From contig JAAXXJ010000172.1 of the NCBI GenBank assembly GCA_013334545.1, positions 1-6,465 on the forward strand: 6,465 bases of DNA, written 5' to 3'. The notes beneath the pieces are model-generated. The model did no database searches and was not told the origin of the DNA. It saw nothing but the letters and a program-made list of their open reading frames with translations. The stretch's first letter is position 1. Each line of letters opens with the position of its first letter. Positions 5,857 to 6,465 of this stretch are shown here, in pieces. The position numbers and the translations under genes were made by a program. This DNA comes from Nitrospirota bacterium. Lineage in GTDB: Bacteria; Nitrospirota; UBA9217.

Positions 5857-5959
5857 CTTTGACACTGATTTACACTGAGAAAGGCTATGAAGAATCATGA
5901 TAAACCCGATCGTGATCATGCCTCTTCAGGCTTTACATCCGCCTCTATCCGTGTCAAAG
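5857..5959 (+). repeat. Copy B of the ~103-bp terminal-inverted-repeat element
   Basis: This copy runs from CTTTGACACTGAT to ATCCGTGTCAAAG; the outer nine bases are perfect inverted repeats, extending to 13 with one mismatch. A second, imperfect inverted pair lies inside (AAAGGCTATGAAGA against TCTTCAGGCTTT), so the whole element can fold as one long hairpin. It matches copy A in the opposite orientation, at about 85 percent identity by eye. It fills most of the hisB-hisH spacer and ends 11 bases before the hisH start codon. Confidence 0.82.
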
Positions 5960-5972
5960 TCCTTTTCTTGTC

Positions 5973-6465
5973 TTAGATCTTTCCCTTTGTCGAAAGTACG
6001 CCCTTGATCCGCGGATCGAGGCTTGTTGCCTGGTCGAGGGCGCGTCCGAAGGCCTTAAAGACGCCTTCGAGCATGTGGTGGACGTCGCGGCCGTAAAGAA
6101 GGTTGATGTGGAGGTTCATGCCCGCGTGGTTCGCCACGGAGCGGAAGAAGTCCTCGGCAAGCCCCGGATCGAAGTCCTTGAGCTTGTACTTCTTCGGCAG
6201 GTCCAGATTGTACACGAGATAGGGCCTGCCCGAGAGGTCCATCACCACCTCGGCAAGCGTCTCGTCCATGGGAACGGTCGCCGAACCGTACCGGCGGATG
6301 CCCTTGCTGTCGCCCAGCGCCTTCTTGAGCGCCTGGCCGAAGGCGATGCCCAGGTCCTCGACCGTGTGGTGGTCGTCGATGTGCGTGTCTCCCTTGGCCT
6401 TGACCGTGAGGTCGAAGAACCCGTGCTTCGCGATGTGCGAGAACATGTGGTCCATGAACGGGACG
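5973..6465 (-). CDS. hisB: Imidazoleglycerol-phosphate dehydratase HisB (5' partial)
   Basis: HisB dehydrates imidazole glycerol phosphate to imidazole acetol phosphate, using Mn2+ bound by histidine-rich motifs. The 163 residues present include VPFMDHMFSHIAKHG, the metal-binding DHHTVEDLGIAFG, RYGSATVPMDETL, and the second motif GRDVHHMLEGVFKAFGRAL, ending in STKGKI before a TAA. The Met at 6455 is internal: the family has about 30-40 residues before the (I/V)PFMDHM motif and the frame is open to the edge, so the true start lies outside. It is a monofunctional dehydratase as far as visible. It is the first his gene seen, upstream of hisH, and the operon promoter is outside the window. Confidence 0.95.
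   Translation of the reverse strand, partial: VPFMDHMFSHIAKHGFFDLTVKAKGDTHIDDHHTVEDLGIAFGQALKKALGDSKGIRRYGSATVPMDETLAEVVMDLSGRPYLVYNLDLPKKYKLKDFDPGLAEDFFRSVANHAGMNLHINLLYGRDVHHMLEGVFKAFGRALDQATSLDPRIKGVLSTKGKI

Overview
The window looks like a piece of a moderately GC-rich bacterial chromosome, probably from an anaerobic or redox-versatile environmental lineage such as Nitrospirota or a Desulfobacterota/Geobacter-like group. That placement is an inference from the style of a large cyclic-nucleotide/AAA+/polyferredoxin membrane protein, the hisB-hisH-hisA-hisF order, and the many short repeats between genes. No rRNA, tRNA or other strong taxonomic marker is present. All intact genes are on the minus strand.

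Left part (1-2640). A single uninterrupted minus-strand reading frame starts at 2524 and runs off the left edge: 841 codons with no stop. It encodes a composite protein. In order it has a short N-terminal helical/MshEN-like region, a CRP-type cyclic-nucleotide-binding domain, a sigma-54-activator-type AAA+ domain with essentially every catalytic motif mutated, and a polytopic membrane domain with cysteine motifs of the NapH/NosR polyferredoxin type. There is no DNA-binding HTH in the part seen. A 10-bp C tract (G on the + strand) lies exactly in the linker between the AAA+ and membrane parts. A 22-codon upstream ORF with its own Shine-Dalgarno ends on the ribosome-binding site of the big gene, and an AT-rich promoter-like patch lies just upstream.

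Middle (2641-3253). This is a gene graveyard: about 220 bp with nothing recognisable, then the decayed C-terminus of hrpB (minus strand, in-frame TAG), abutting the last ~30 codons of a response-regulator receiver domain (plus strand).

Right part (3254-6465). Histidine biosynthesis genes are transcribed leftward: hisB (N-terminus outside the window), hisH, hisA, hisF. HisB dehydrates imidazole glycerol phosphate; HisA isomerises ProFAR to PRFAR; the HisH-HisF glutamine amidotransferase/cyclase makes imidazole glycerol phosphate and AICAR. Catalytic residues are intact in HisH, HisA and HisF. These genes are usually tightly packed, but here they are separated by 127, 191 and 181 bp. Each spacer is filled with repeats: two inverted copies of a ~103-bp element with terminal inverted repeats (hisB-hisH and hisA-hisF spacers) and a ~170-bp element with 28-bp inverted ends (hisH-hisA spacer). 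A further short tandem repeat is embedded in frame in hisF, lengthening a surface loop by about 30 residues.

The most unusual object is the membrane pseudo-activator at the left. The second is the repeat colonisation of the his operon.
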